From Cercophora sp. LCS_1 (Eukaryota > Ascomycota > Sordariomycetes > Sordariales > Lasiosphaeriaceae), in the NCBI GenBank assembly GCA_036250225.1, contig JAPZLL010000062.1:1-64000 (forward strand): a stretch of DNA of 64,000 nucleotides. Direction: 5' to 3'. The notes beneath the pieces are model-generated. The model saw only the letters and a list, made by a program, of their open reading frames with translations. It was not told where the DNA came from and did no database searches. The position numbers were made by a program, and so were the translations under genes. Every line of letters begins with the position of its first letter. The stretch's first letter is position 1. This document shows, in pieces, positions 44,361 through 54,328 of this stretch.

Positions 44361-47300
44361 ATGCCGGTCGCAGACAGCATCACCGTCGCCACCATTCACG
44401 TGGCTGACACGAATGACGATGAATCCATCACGACTCCGGACCCGAAGCGACCGAGCAAAAACCCAGCGAGGAGAGCAGCTGAGAAAGCGCCCTCGGTAAG
44501 TCAAGTTACCTTTCCTGTTACCGTGGCGACCGCTATTGCCATGTCGCTGGTCGCGACCGACAAAACCTTGATGTACAAACACACGTGTCATCTTTTCTGT
44601 GACGTTAGAGAACAGCGCGACTGACGAATTTGCAGCGCGGAGCCACCCCGACCAGCAGGCCCCGCACTCAGCCAAGGACCGCCTCTGGGGTGGGAGCGGT
44701 CGCATCACCAGCAGCGATAACACCAGCACAGACAGGCAGGAGGCAAAGAGGCCGCCCGCCAAGGGATCCCAACAACTTCAGGCCTGTCAATGTTACCGAT
44801 CTCACAAGTCCCGACCGTGGTGTCAAGCCAGTGGCCAAGAAGCCAACACCAGCGCCTAGAACAGCGCCGAGCAGGGTACCCAGCGTAGCGCCCAGTGCGG
44901 CACCCAGCGTAGCGCCTAGCGCAGCGAGCGGTCTTTCTCCTGATGGCGTCACCAAATGGCTCGTTGGTGGGAAGAGAGCCCGGGAAAACGACGAGGCAGA
45001 CAAGCCGGCTGCTAGGAAGCGACGCGCCCAGGTTCCAGACCAAGGCATCCAGACACCTGAACCTAGTCCTGCTGGCGATGACACCTGGGGCCCCGACGAA
45101 AAGAAGGCGTTTTCGGCGGAAATCGCTCGTCTCAAGCAGGAAGCCATCGACCGCGAGAGGTCATTCCAGGATGAACTGGCTAAGCGCACACGGGCAAAAG
45201 ATGACGACATGACCAAACTGCAAGCCAAAATGGCCAGTCTGGCCACTCAGCACCAGCAGCAAATGCAAAAGGTTCAGCGCGAGAGGAACTTTGAAATCGA
45301 TAGGGTCAAAGAGAAATCGGCAAAGGTTAAGGAGCTGGAGCAAACCCTGGTCGAGGAGCGGAAACAAGCCGCTCGGGGGGCCAAACAGCAGGATGCTGAC
45401 CCGAAAGAGCTCACTGGAGAGTCGCAGCACTTTGAAGAGGAACCACGGGAGTACTACAAGGCCAATTTGAAGTTGCAGGTGGAGGTTGCCGAGCTGGAAA
45501 ACAAGCTCTCGGAAGCGAGAAGAGCCCTGCAGGACGGTGAAAACTCTTGCAATATTTCGGCAAGCACCAGAGACTGCCACCTCCGACAGTCATCTGACGA
45601 GGCCCGAAAGGAGTCTGAGCAGCTAATCAAGGAAAAGGCGCAACTGGAGCACGCCAACCAAGTCCTCAGAGATTCCAAGAAGAAACTGGAGCAAAACTTG
45701 CAGGTCAACGAACAGGAGATTAAGGATCTCACTGACGAGGCAAATAAGGCCGTTCATCGGGCTAAGGAAGCCGATGCGAACGCTTCTCAACTCAAGCTGG
45801 ACGTCAAGGACTTGACAGAAAAGTTAGCCGAGACCAATGCCGAGGTCAAGAGTCTCAAAGCAGCAGCCGCAAAGTCCGCATCCGAGAAGGCAACCCTTGA
45901 GGAGAGGGTCAAGACCCTGGAGGCAGAGTTTGCGGACCTCACTCTTCACAAGGACCGACTCCAACATGACCTGACAACCGCCAGACAGCAAAAGGCTGAC
46001 CTGGAGACCCGATTGGCAGTTGACTTGGACAAGGCAAAGGCCAAGGGCGACTCGCATTTGTCCCAACTCCTGGTGGCGCGCCAAACAGTCGAGTCCTCGT
46101 GCAAGGAAATCGAGACGCTCAAGCAGCAACGAGATGGCCTCCAGGAGAGCCTGTCGGCGGCACAGCTGGAAAAAGAGGAGGCGGAGAACCAGCTGTCGAC
46201 TGCTTTGGCCAAGGCGGCTTCCGGGCATGAATCACGCCAGGCAGATATCGACGCCGCCCGACAAAGCGCCGAACACCAACAAAAAGAGGTTGCTGCACTG
46301 AAAGAGATGGGGGCCCGCCTTCAGGAGAGCCTGGCCCGAGTACAGGACGAGGCCGCATCCCGAGTTTCTGAGATAGACTGCTTCAAGCAGACCCAGAAGG
46401 AGCTTGAGCTATCGCTGGTGGCGTCAAGGAACGATGCCAAAGTTAATAGGGAGCTTGCAGCCGCCCGAGCTGGTGGCATGGACGAGCTCAATACAAGGTT
46501 GGCCCACGTCGGCAGACTCTATGCCGAAGCAGACGCCGAAAAGAGGAAGCATCTCCAAGAGGCAAATGACTTGAGAGCAGAGCTGGCAAGAGTCAAGGAG
46601 CAGGGAACCGGTGTCGCAGGCGAGGCAGTGCAGGAACTTACGGCAGCATACGCGGAGAAGAGCGCGCGCCTGCAAGAGTTGTCAAACAAGCTCATCCACG
46701 CTCAGCAGCAAAAAGACTTTGTCGAGCGCCAGTCCAAGCACCAGTCCCAGCTTGACGGAGAGCACCTGAATCGTCTGAAGGACGAGATGGACCAGGTCAA
46801 AACTGACTACGACCTCGCCTTGAAGGATAGAAATCGCCTCCTAACCCGGATCCGAGAACTCGAAGCTGAAGCAGCCGATCTCAAGCAAGAGCTCAAGCAA
46901 CGCCCTCCTCCGAAAAAGCGGGGCAGACCTCCCAAGTCCGACGGCAACATGACGACCGAGCCCCAGGAAGACCCGGCGTTGCAGGCTAAGCTGGACGATC
47001 TCCAGACCCGTTACGACGAGCTCCTCGCACATTCGAACGAGGGATGGGAAAAATATGAGGAGCTGGACGATAAGTGGGAAGAAGCCAAAGCCAAGCTGCA
47101 GCCCATCTTTGAGCGGCGCGTCGCCCACCACCACCCCAACGGCCCCCAGCCCGGACTTGGCGGCAGTAGGGGGCTGGGAGCATCGCTCACTGCATCTCCC
47201 GTCTCTGGCGGACTTGTGAACCCATTCGTGTTTTCGGGAATGCCTCCTCCGGCGAGCCCCAACCGCGCGTGGCGAAGTGTTTCGACTGTTTCGGGTTTAC

Positions 47301-47752
47301 GTCATCCCGGCGACTTTGCAAACTCGCCCATCGTTCCTCTCACTAGTCTCGGCGTTCGGCCCGCCCCTCAATCGCCTCCGCACGCCCCACCCAGCCCCTC
47401 TCCGCCAACTCCGACCACGGTGATCCGCAGACTTCTTCAGAGGGAGCTCGGAATGCCTGACGCTGAAGCCCAGCAGCGCGCCCAGCAGAACGTGTCGGCC
47501 GTCGGCGCCAACGCTACCCTGAACGCCGTCCTCGCCACCACCCCCAAGACCACGGTTAAGGGTCTTCCGGCGCCTGCGGGTAGAAAACGCAGCGCCACAG
47601 GCCCTGTTCCTGGTCAGCAGACGGAGGTGCGCGGCGCGAGAGGCAGTTCGGCTCCAGCCACGAGACTGGAAGGTGCGAGTGGTCTGGGCATCCAGCCCGA
47701 GCCCACGGAGGAAATCGTTGTACACGCCGCATCAACTGGGTCAAGTGTCTAG
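44361..47752 (+). CDS. Long coiled-coil protein with two AT-hooks
   Basis: Predicted 1083-aa, probably nuclear or chromatin-associated protein. Exons 44361-44495 and 44636-47752 (donor GTAAGT, acceptor TTTGCAG). The N-terminal 210 residues are basic and disordered, with an RGRPP AT-hook core at about 83-87, a repeated SVAPSAAP stretch and two KR-rich clusters (GGKRAREND, AARKRRAQV) that could serve as nuclear localisation signals. From about 210 to 850 heptad-rich Glu/Lys/Gln/Leu sequence predicts a nearly continuous coiled coil. A second AT-hook (KKRGRPPKS) lies at about 804-812. The last 200 residues are Pro/Ser-rich. The layout recalls filament or SMC-like accessory proteins but no ATPase head is present. 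I do not recognise a named orthologue. Confidence 0.85.
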
Positions 47753-48516
47753 CTGTCTGCTTTTGCATTTGTTGTTGTAATGGGTGTTTGGCAGGGTTAT
47801 ATGCATGGGGATGGCACTGAATCAGGAGTTTGGAGTGGGCAAAATACGAAGCGATTCGCGACATACAGCCAGCGACTCGGATCGAATAGCGCGAGGGGTG
47901 ACATTTGCCTCATGTTGGTAGCTAGTCATTATTTTACTAGACTAGAGACGGGAGGCGCAAAAGCATTGTTGAGATCAAACCGTGACGTGATGCTGTGTTG
48001 TGGCACCGTGTTGTGTGATACCCGCATTCCCGATGCTGGTGTTCCGGTCGTGAGGCCTCGCGAGTTGGTCTTATCTTGAGATGGTGATACGTCTATAGTC
48101 CAGACCGAAGAGGTATGATGGGAGGCTTGATTGGGTTTAGGTTTTGGTCATCACAAAGCCAAGACCTCGAGAAGCTTGTCACCAAACAAGGTGAAGATGC
48201 GACGTGTCCTATTTTCCCCCGGAAAAAAACCTTGCGAGCTTGCTGCAGCATCGTTTCCATTCGAGCGTGGGTTGTCAGATGATGAGATTAGGGTTATTGA
48301 AACACACAAACTCCCCTTGCTGGAAAATATTATTTTAAAGCTTTCTAGAACCCCGGCTGGCCTCGGTGTATGAAAAGTTCTTTAACTCTTTTTGTTCTTT
48401 GTCCTACCGCGACGTCTATTGACCCAACTCCTCCATCCATGATCACTCCGAGTTTTACACCATCCCACTTGCACCAAACCTCGACTCTGCACAAGCGGCA
48501 ACAGATGGAGAATGCT
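47753..48516. other. Convergent gap, no gene seen
   Basis: Shared 3' flank of the coiled-coil gene (plus) and the prodomain-like gene (minus). Short frames only. Confidence 0.5.
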
Positions 48517-48957
48517 TCACACAACGACCTCAACCCCGTCCATCACAACACCAACCTCCTTCCCACCCTCCCAATCATCCACGTCCTCCCCATCCCAAAC
48601 CTTAACATCCCCACCAGCCCATTGTACCAGAACCCTCTCACCCTCTAACCCAGATAAATCCACAGCGGGTGGTATGACGGCGATACTCTGACTAGCACTC
48701 CCACCGGGCTGGATGGTAACGAACTGGTCGTCAGAGGGCGGTGTCCGTCGTTTGAGCATGATTTTGTTGATGGGGATGGCGGTGTTGGTTTTGGTGTGGG
48801 TGAAGGACAGGAGGCCGAGTTGAAGGGCGAGGGGGTCAATGGGGGTGGACCAGGTTAGGAGGGTTACAGTGGTGGAGGAGGGGTTGGTGAGGGTGAGGGT
48901 CAGGGAGAGAGGGGTGGAGGAGGGGGCCGGGGTGATTTTTAGAGTGAGGGGTTGCAT
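48517..48957 (-). CDS. Free-standing M35-prodomain-like protein
   Basis: Single-exon 146-aa protein from the Met at 48957. The preceding in-frame Met at 49053 would force translation through a poly(A)-encoded Lys run and is rejected. The sequence resembles the propeptide of fungal deuterolysin (M35) metallopeptidases. Beta-rich LTLTLTNPSSTTVTLLTW is followed by IPINKIMLKRR, SDDQFVTIQPGGSASQSI and VDLSGLEGERV, the order seen at the N-terminus of M35 precursors. No HExxH catalytic domain follows and no signal peptide precedes. It could be an intracellular or non-classically secreted inhibitor of an M35 enzyme, or a decayed gene reduced to its prodomain. The assignment rests on my recall of the family pattern. 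Confidence 0.6.
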   Translation of the reverse strand: MQPLTLKITPAPSSTPLSLTLTLTNPSSTTVTLLTWSTPIDPLALQLGLLSFTHTKTNTAIPINKIMLKRRTPPSDDQFVTIQPGGSASQSIAVIPPAVDLSGLEGERVLVQWAGGDVKVWDGEDVDDWEGGKEVGVVMDGVEVVV

Positions 48958-48973
48958 CCTGTATCTGTTCAAA

Positions 48974-48976
<3 letters not shown>

Positions 48977-49004
<28 letters not shown>
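48977..49004. repeat. T28 homopolymer tract
   Basis: Twenty-eight T (A on the coding strand) lie 20 bp upstream of the prodomain-like start codon, where a poly(dA:dT) promoter element would sit. Compare the tract before the CorA-like gene. Confidence 0.85.
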
Positions 49005-49668
49005 GGTTGAAAGACAAATTTTCCGATGGAAAGAAACGAGGAAAATGAAGCAAAGGGGCAGAGATACCAGAACTGGGAAAGAAAAACGATCAGGTACCTA
49101 GATAGGTACTGGACCAGGTTTGTTTCTGCAAACTACAGTGGTGTGATTAGGTGGTGGGGGATCGGATGGCGCGGGATGGATGAGGGGAAGGAGCGGAGAG
49201 TTTGGGCACCGGCTTGGCAGGCGGTGAGATGGAAGGAGGCAAATGGTGCTGAGTAATGGATTGAAGGGCCTGCCTGTTTTGATTTTGTGGGCCCGGGTAT
49301 GTAGACCAGTTGGGAGGAAAATGAGTCATTTCTCCAAGCTCAGAGATACCAGGGTCTCCGGAAGCGTCTTGTGCTCAGGAGCGCGACCAAATTCTTCTTC
49401 CAGCCAGCAACTCGCCTGTTGATCTATTTTGAATTACTGTGCTTCAGTGCCGACTATTTACTCCACACTTGCCAACATTTACAATGCATGCCCCGGGTTC
49501 ATTTTGGCTTTACCAGAACCTTTTTCTGAAACTGCACCAAACTTTCAAAGTATGAATCGGAATTTGTTTAATATCACCAGCTTAGAACTCCTCCGTGCTT
49601 TACGCGTCTCCCAGGCGATATATATTGTACATGTGATTTGAAGATGCCGTGTCATGGAATTAGTGCTT
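49005..49668. other. Gap with no gene seen
   Basis: Promoter side of the prodomain-like gene and 3' side of the trypsin-like locus. Nothing is recognised. Confidence 0.5.
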
Positions 49669-50697
49669 TCATGTTCCATCTTTAGTCCGCCGCACTTCCC
49701 TCCCTCGGCCTCTTCCTCTGACGCCTAAGCGACCCCGCACGCGTGCAGCAGCCACCCTCCTCCTGTTCCCCTCGAACCTCTCCAGCTCCTCTGCTGCGGC
49801 ACGTGAGACAGAATGGCCAAGCTCATGTTCGGTCGGACCACTCGCTGCTTCTTGCTCACTGTGATTGGCGTTGGCTGGTTCATCGACTGCTGGGCCCTCC
49901 TTAGCTGGCCCTGCCGTTGTCATACCACGAGCATTTTCAGAGTTGAAAATGGTGTCGGCAATGTCTTTAGGACTTGAACTGATCTGTTTCTTTGGTGAAA
50001 TGGTGTTTTGTTTGTACCTGGACGTTTGGTTCAGTGTAACAGGAGTTTGCCGTCGCTGGACTGACGGTCTATCATCTGTTGTTGCTCTTCCAACGCGCTG
50101 TTTCTCTGTCGAGTGCTCCTTGTTGCTTCCTGCAAGGTGGATCTTGTCGGCCCCCCTTGAATTGCTCAACTGTTTGGTTGGAATCCGAGCGCTTTGGTCA
50201 GCATCGACGCTGTCGTCCGGTATCTCCTCCACAAACGCAGCCTTGTGTGGTACCAAATTTGTTCTTCTCGTGCTCGTTGCTTGAACTCGCCCGGAGAAAG
50301 CGGCCGACACAATCTCCTCGGTAGGTGGAGCGTCCGATTCTTTCGGTCTACTAACCGAGTGAGCCTTGGCAACTGCAGCTGATTCCATGGTTCGCTCCCT
50401 CTGCTCAGGAGCTCGCGGCATGCTCCTGTTTACCAAAACTGAGGAGTCAGGATGTTCATAGCGCCGGTGGATGCTCCTACGAGTTTCACGAGTTTCGACG
50501 ATTCGATCTGGCGTGATAACCCTGGTCTCCAAGACATGCTCGCTGACTTTTTCTTCTACCCCAAGCCCTCGCAATTTGAGGCGAGTGGTCGCTATTTCGG
50601 AAGCTGTCAGAACGGTTGGTATTCGACCGTCTTGCCCTCTCCCAAGAATATGAAGTAGGGGAACAAGGAAAATCGTCTCTGTGGTAGCAGCTACCAA
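49669..50697 (-). pseudogene. Displaced C-terminal half of trypsin-like protein
   Basis: An open frame of 342 codons overlaps the end of the 243-aa frame upstream by a few bases, in a different phase. Its first residues (LVAATTETIFLVPLLHIL) continue naturally the end of an S1-like domain (VFGV followed by a hydrophobic pocket strand). The rest is low-complexity Ser/Arg/Glu/Thr sequence ending in RGRLGVRGRGRGREVRR. It has no good start codon of its own except the Met made by the shifted GTA/TTG context, so it is most likely the continuation of the same gene after a one-base deletion near 50695-50698. Confidence 0.6.
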
Positions 50698-51512
50698 ACG
50701 CCGAAGACGGTCCCATCATTCGGGGACACAACCCAGGATCCCGAGTCACCTTTTCTGGGGGCCCAGACGTCTAGAAGGTAACAAAAGCATAACTCGTCAG
50801 CCTGGGTCACACTTGAATTGGCTACTTTGTAGTGGATTAATCACGGGTGTTTGAACTTACTCCCACTCAAGGGCACAAGCTGCCAGGTAGCGATCCATCT
50901 GCCGGACGGGAGGCAAAGTAGTGCCTCGGTCGGCAGCATCTTCATCGTCTGTTGGCCGCTCATCCCCGTCAAGGTGATGACCTTCCCAACACGCAGCGCC
51001 TCGGCAACAGTGCTAATATCCATGTAACCTCCACCGAGCGGCAGTTTGAACTGATTTGGGCGCATAAGGTCTGGACCTGTAAGATGGATGAGGCGCCACT
51101 CTGGCCCTCTCACGACCGTATTTTGATTGAAGCGGATCGCGGATAGTTCTCTCTCTTTGCCATCCCTATGCGTTTGTTTGTCCTGGATATGGCTCACATC
51201 AACGGCTCGTTTCGGTATGTTCGATATGCAAATCGGCTCTCTCATCGTATCGCTGTTGTCGCTGGGTGTGAGGTTACGGCCAGTGAATGGCTGTTGGTCG
51301 TCCCAGCGCCCTCGACTTTGGTGCGACGGGTCGTCAAATACTGAGTGGTCGGCGGTGACAGCCCATAGTGTGCCATCCTTCTCAACAATGCCACCAATTG
51401 TAACAAGCTGGGTTTCGGTCCCAGAGCCAACGATGGCAAGTTGCCTGCAAAGGCCCCCTTGAGCTGTGGGATGTGCATCGACATCCCGCACCGCCATGAG
51501 ATCCGATGCCAA
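50691..51512 (-). CDS. Trypsin-like domain protein, frameshift-truncated
   Basis: As read, 243 aa. Exons 51512-50861 and 50770-50691 (donor GTAAGT, acceptor TTCTAG). The domain opens with VTIGGIVEKDGTLWAVTADHSVF (split here: VTIGGIVEKDG, then WAVTADHSVF), where His is a likely catalytic residue. It ends with RKGDSGSWVVSPNDGTVFGV, where Ser is the likely nucleophile. This pattern (GG-x-YxLTxxH ... GDSGSWV) is common in uncharacterised filamentous-fungal proteins. A TAG stop falls directly after FGVW. One base more in the TTT run at 50696-50698 would fuse it to the downstream 342-codon frame, giving a protein of about 585 aa. This is either a recent pseudogene, allelic truncation or a sequencing error. 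Confidence 0.7.
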
Positions 51513-51606
51513 ACCCGAGAGGAACCAAACATACTCATCTACCTTGTAACATAGTGAAAGCTCCCTTTTATACCAGGGTATCCAATCGGGTTTTCGCAGT
51601 TCCTTA

Positions 51607-51840
51607 TTACTGAGCCCACTCTTTGTTCATGGCAACCATTTCTCGTATCGTCTGAATTTGAGAAAATTTAGGAGCGTCGGGGTGTCGTTTCTTCGCCTCG
51701 GCTAGTCTTGCACTGGAAGCCGCGAACTTGCCTCTTGTAGCTTTTTCGGTGAAATTTTGGTCGATTCCCGGCGTGATCACCTCAAACGGCAGCTTCGGAG
51801 GTTGGGGCTTGGGGCAAATTTTTGAACAGATGCATCCCAT
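51607..51840 (-). CDS. Small N-terminally acylated protein
   Basis: A 77-codon frame beginning MGCICSKICPKPQPP. Gly2 followed by Cys3, Cys5 and Lys7 matches the N-myristoylation plus palmitoylation signal of membrane-anchored signalling proteins. The remainder is soluble, basic and helical (KATRGKFAASSARLAEAKKR), with no further domain. It lies 94 bp upstream of the trypsin-like gene on the same strand. It could be a stand-alone lipid-anchored peptide, or the first exon of a longer transcript, but the stop codon is clear and no good donor was found before it. Small size limits confidence. Confidence 0.5.
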   Translation of the reverse strand: MGCICSKICPKPQPPKLPFEVITPGIDQNFTEKATRGKFAASSARLAEAKKRHPDAPKFSQIQTIREMVAMNKEWAQ

Positions 51841-52427
51841 GGTGAAGACGACAATGGAAATGATAGGCGAGTAAGGTATGTTTCGAACGAAGCGAAGACA
51901 TTGGAAGGTTTCAGCCTACAATTCGAGACATCAAACGGCAGATAGTATCACTTGTCCCAAAAGCAAATTCCCACGTTGTCCCGTCAAACCTGGACTGCTT
52001 TGATTTGGCCGTCGTTCACCGATAACCAATGAGCATTCACCACATTCCGAAGCCTTGCGCCTCACGGCCCGGGTTGGTATGTGCCTCGAGAGATTTGTGC
52101 CCAAACGGGTTTCGCGAACGTTCTACAGCAGAAACCTGTATTTCTCGCCGTTTCAGGGTAGCTTAACGTGCGCAGCACCGCCATTTCTACCCTAGTCTCA
52201 GCGGCCAACGCATCCAGGAACACGAGTGTCGCTCGCGACGCCACGCAGCCCGATGCAAAAGTTGGCACTATCGGGCTCTGACACAATTCTCCTTTGACCC
52301 ACAGAAGCTTCCTTTCGCTCACACCCTGATAACCTGGCACATTCCAGAGAACTTGCCATACACATTTCCCTTTTATTGTCAACACCCTTCGCATGCGAGA
52401 AGCGTTTAAACCAACTACGATCTGCAA
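51841..52427. other. Divergent promoter gap
   Basis: About 590 bp between the small acylated-protein gene (minus) and the membrane protein (plus). No further gene is supported. Confidence 0.5.
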
Positions 52428-53609
52428 ATGGGCGTAAACCAAGGAAACAATCTCATTTCCTCCATTTGGTCGTGCCTGGATCCAGAAGAATGGCGTTCTG
52501 CCTTGGCAGCCTGGTTGACGTATTCCAACAAGCAAATTTCCTACGTCACGAACCTTGACGAGGATAAGGTCTCAGGAGCCATCATGTTGCTCAAGACGGA
52601 GCCAAACATGCCAAGAAGTCAACTTGAGGAGATATTGACAAACGACCAGGACAATGGAATTGACAGCCAACTCACTGCCGCAAAAGCACTCGTTGTCGCT
52701 GTGCAGATCATGTTAGGCCTCAACTTAAACGTTGAAGGCGCCCCTGGTCGCAGACTCTTATTTACTTGGGAGGAATCGGAGTCACTGTCACAGGCGATCC
52801 ACGGCGTTTTCTTCATCGAGGAGGATGAACAAGACAATGCAGTTCCCACGCCCATCCAGCAAGACAAGTTCCGAGCAATGTACTTGCACTCCTATGCCGA
52901 TGTGAAGCCTGTTTGGACGAAGAATCTTTCAGAACATCTTCAGCTCAACACAGAAAAGCCCAAGACGCTGAAAGTCTTCAAGCATGCATCGCTTCTGGAG
53001 GCAGCATATGCAACCATGAAGGACAAGCCAGAGATGGAATTGAGCCAAAGGCTCGAACAGTAAGCCCCTGGTCTCAGATTCGATGTAGTAGAGCATCCAC
53101 TGACGAGTTTGATGCACTACCGCAGCGGATGTTACGACCCCAAGTTCCTCATCGAAACCGCCATGACCTACAAGCTTTTGTTTCCAATCAACCAGATGGG
53201 TCGGAAGTGGCTGGATCGTATGATCGACCTTTCATCACGCGGACGAGAAAGCCGTGACATCCCAGAGGCCAAGCGCCTCGCCTGGCCCGCGACGCTCCAG
53301 CTACCACCTGGGGCGAACCAGAGGAAGTTTGAACGACCGATCGAAAGCACTGCCGAACTTTTCAAGCGATATCCCCACTGGGCTGTTCGACTACAACTGC
53401 TTTTTGAGGAAGCTGATAACCCCACTCCAGTCTCTTGGTGGGAAATGTGGGCCGAGAGGAGGAAATCGCCCAGGGACTCGTTCTGGATCACATTTGTAGC
53501 CTTTACCGTTGCGATTTTGTTCGGGGTCGTCTCGATCTGGATTGCGTATTGTGACTGGCGTAAGGGGAGTGGCGTTTGTTGGGCTGGAGATGGGCATGCC
53601 GAAGATTGA
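52428..53609 (+). CDS. Fungal single-pass membrane protein, unknown function
   Basis: Predicted 371 aa. Exons 52428-53059 and 53126-53609 (GTAAGC to ACCGCAG, 66-bp intron). The first about 325 residues are soluble and helical: a Trp-rich start (SSIWSCLDPEEW), a RRLLFTWEESESLSQAI segment and GCYDPKFLIETAMTYKLLFP, which begins exon 2. One strong membrane helix lies near the C-terminus (FWITFVAFTVAILFGVVSI), followed by a short tail with YCDWRKGSG. No signal peptide, so a tail-anchor-like or type II topology is likely. I recognise no family. The N-terminal layout is similar to orphan proteins found near HET or NLR loci, but that is only an impression. The reading frame is intact. Confidence 0.75.
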
Positions 53610-54328
53610 CTTCAATCTCAGCTCAAAGGCCGCCAGTGATATTGGTCTGAGAAGGGAGAGAGGGCGACTGACGTGACTTATGATGTCTCCTCAAGATAAT
53701 AATGCCAACTCAAATTATCATTGTGTATCTAATCGGGAGATCGATAGTTGGTCCATGGTTTATGGTTTGGGGTTTGGAACAAAGTTGGGTACGCATGTCG
53801 AAATCAGTTTCAAGACCTTGCCAAATCCCCGCTGCGCCGCAAACCGACTTTACCGAGCGTCGCACATAATGTCAACCGCCGCAGCCACTGGTTGCACCGA
53901 CTTATTGGACTGACATTTAGCCTCAATGCCGAGACAATTTTCCTCGTCGGACTTTGGTCAAGTGCGCTTACATGGCTCAATTGAAGTCACCCATCGCCCG
54001 GTGCCCAGTTAAATGGTGGCTGGGGTTGATGCTGCGTACACTCGGCTCTCGAGCCGGGCGCGCCGCATGCAGAAGGTGTGATTTGGGTACTTCCCGTGTA
54101 ACGAACGAGTAGCGCCAACGGTTGCCTCCCTGCGACACGGAACTGCAGGAGCGTTGCATTGATTCTCCCCAGGCTGACGACCCGTTGCCAAGTCCGCGTA
54201 CGCGCCTGCCTGGGGATGAAAAATGGCGGGGCCGCGCTTTCCTCGCCAACCCGGTTCAATCTCTCGCCCCAACCTTCGTCTGGAGGAAAGAGCCATCCGC
54301 ACCTTGCGTGCTTTGCACAACCCAGAGG
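53610..54328. other. Gap with no gene seen
   Basis: Promoter region of the ABC transporter. The ABC frame is open upstream to 54122, but no better Met than 54329 is present. Confidence 0.5.
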
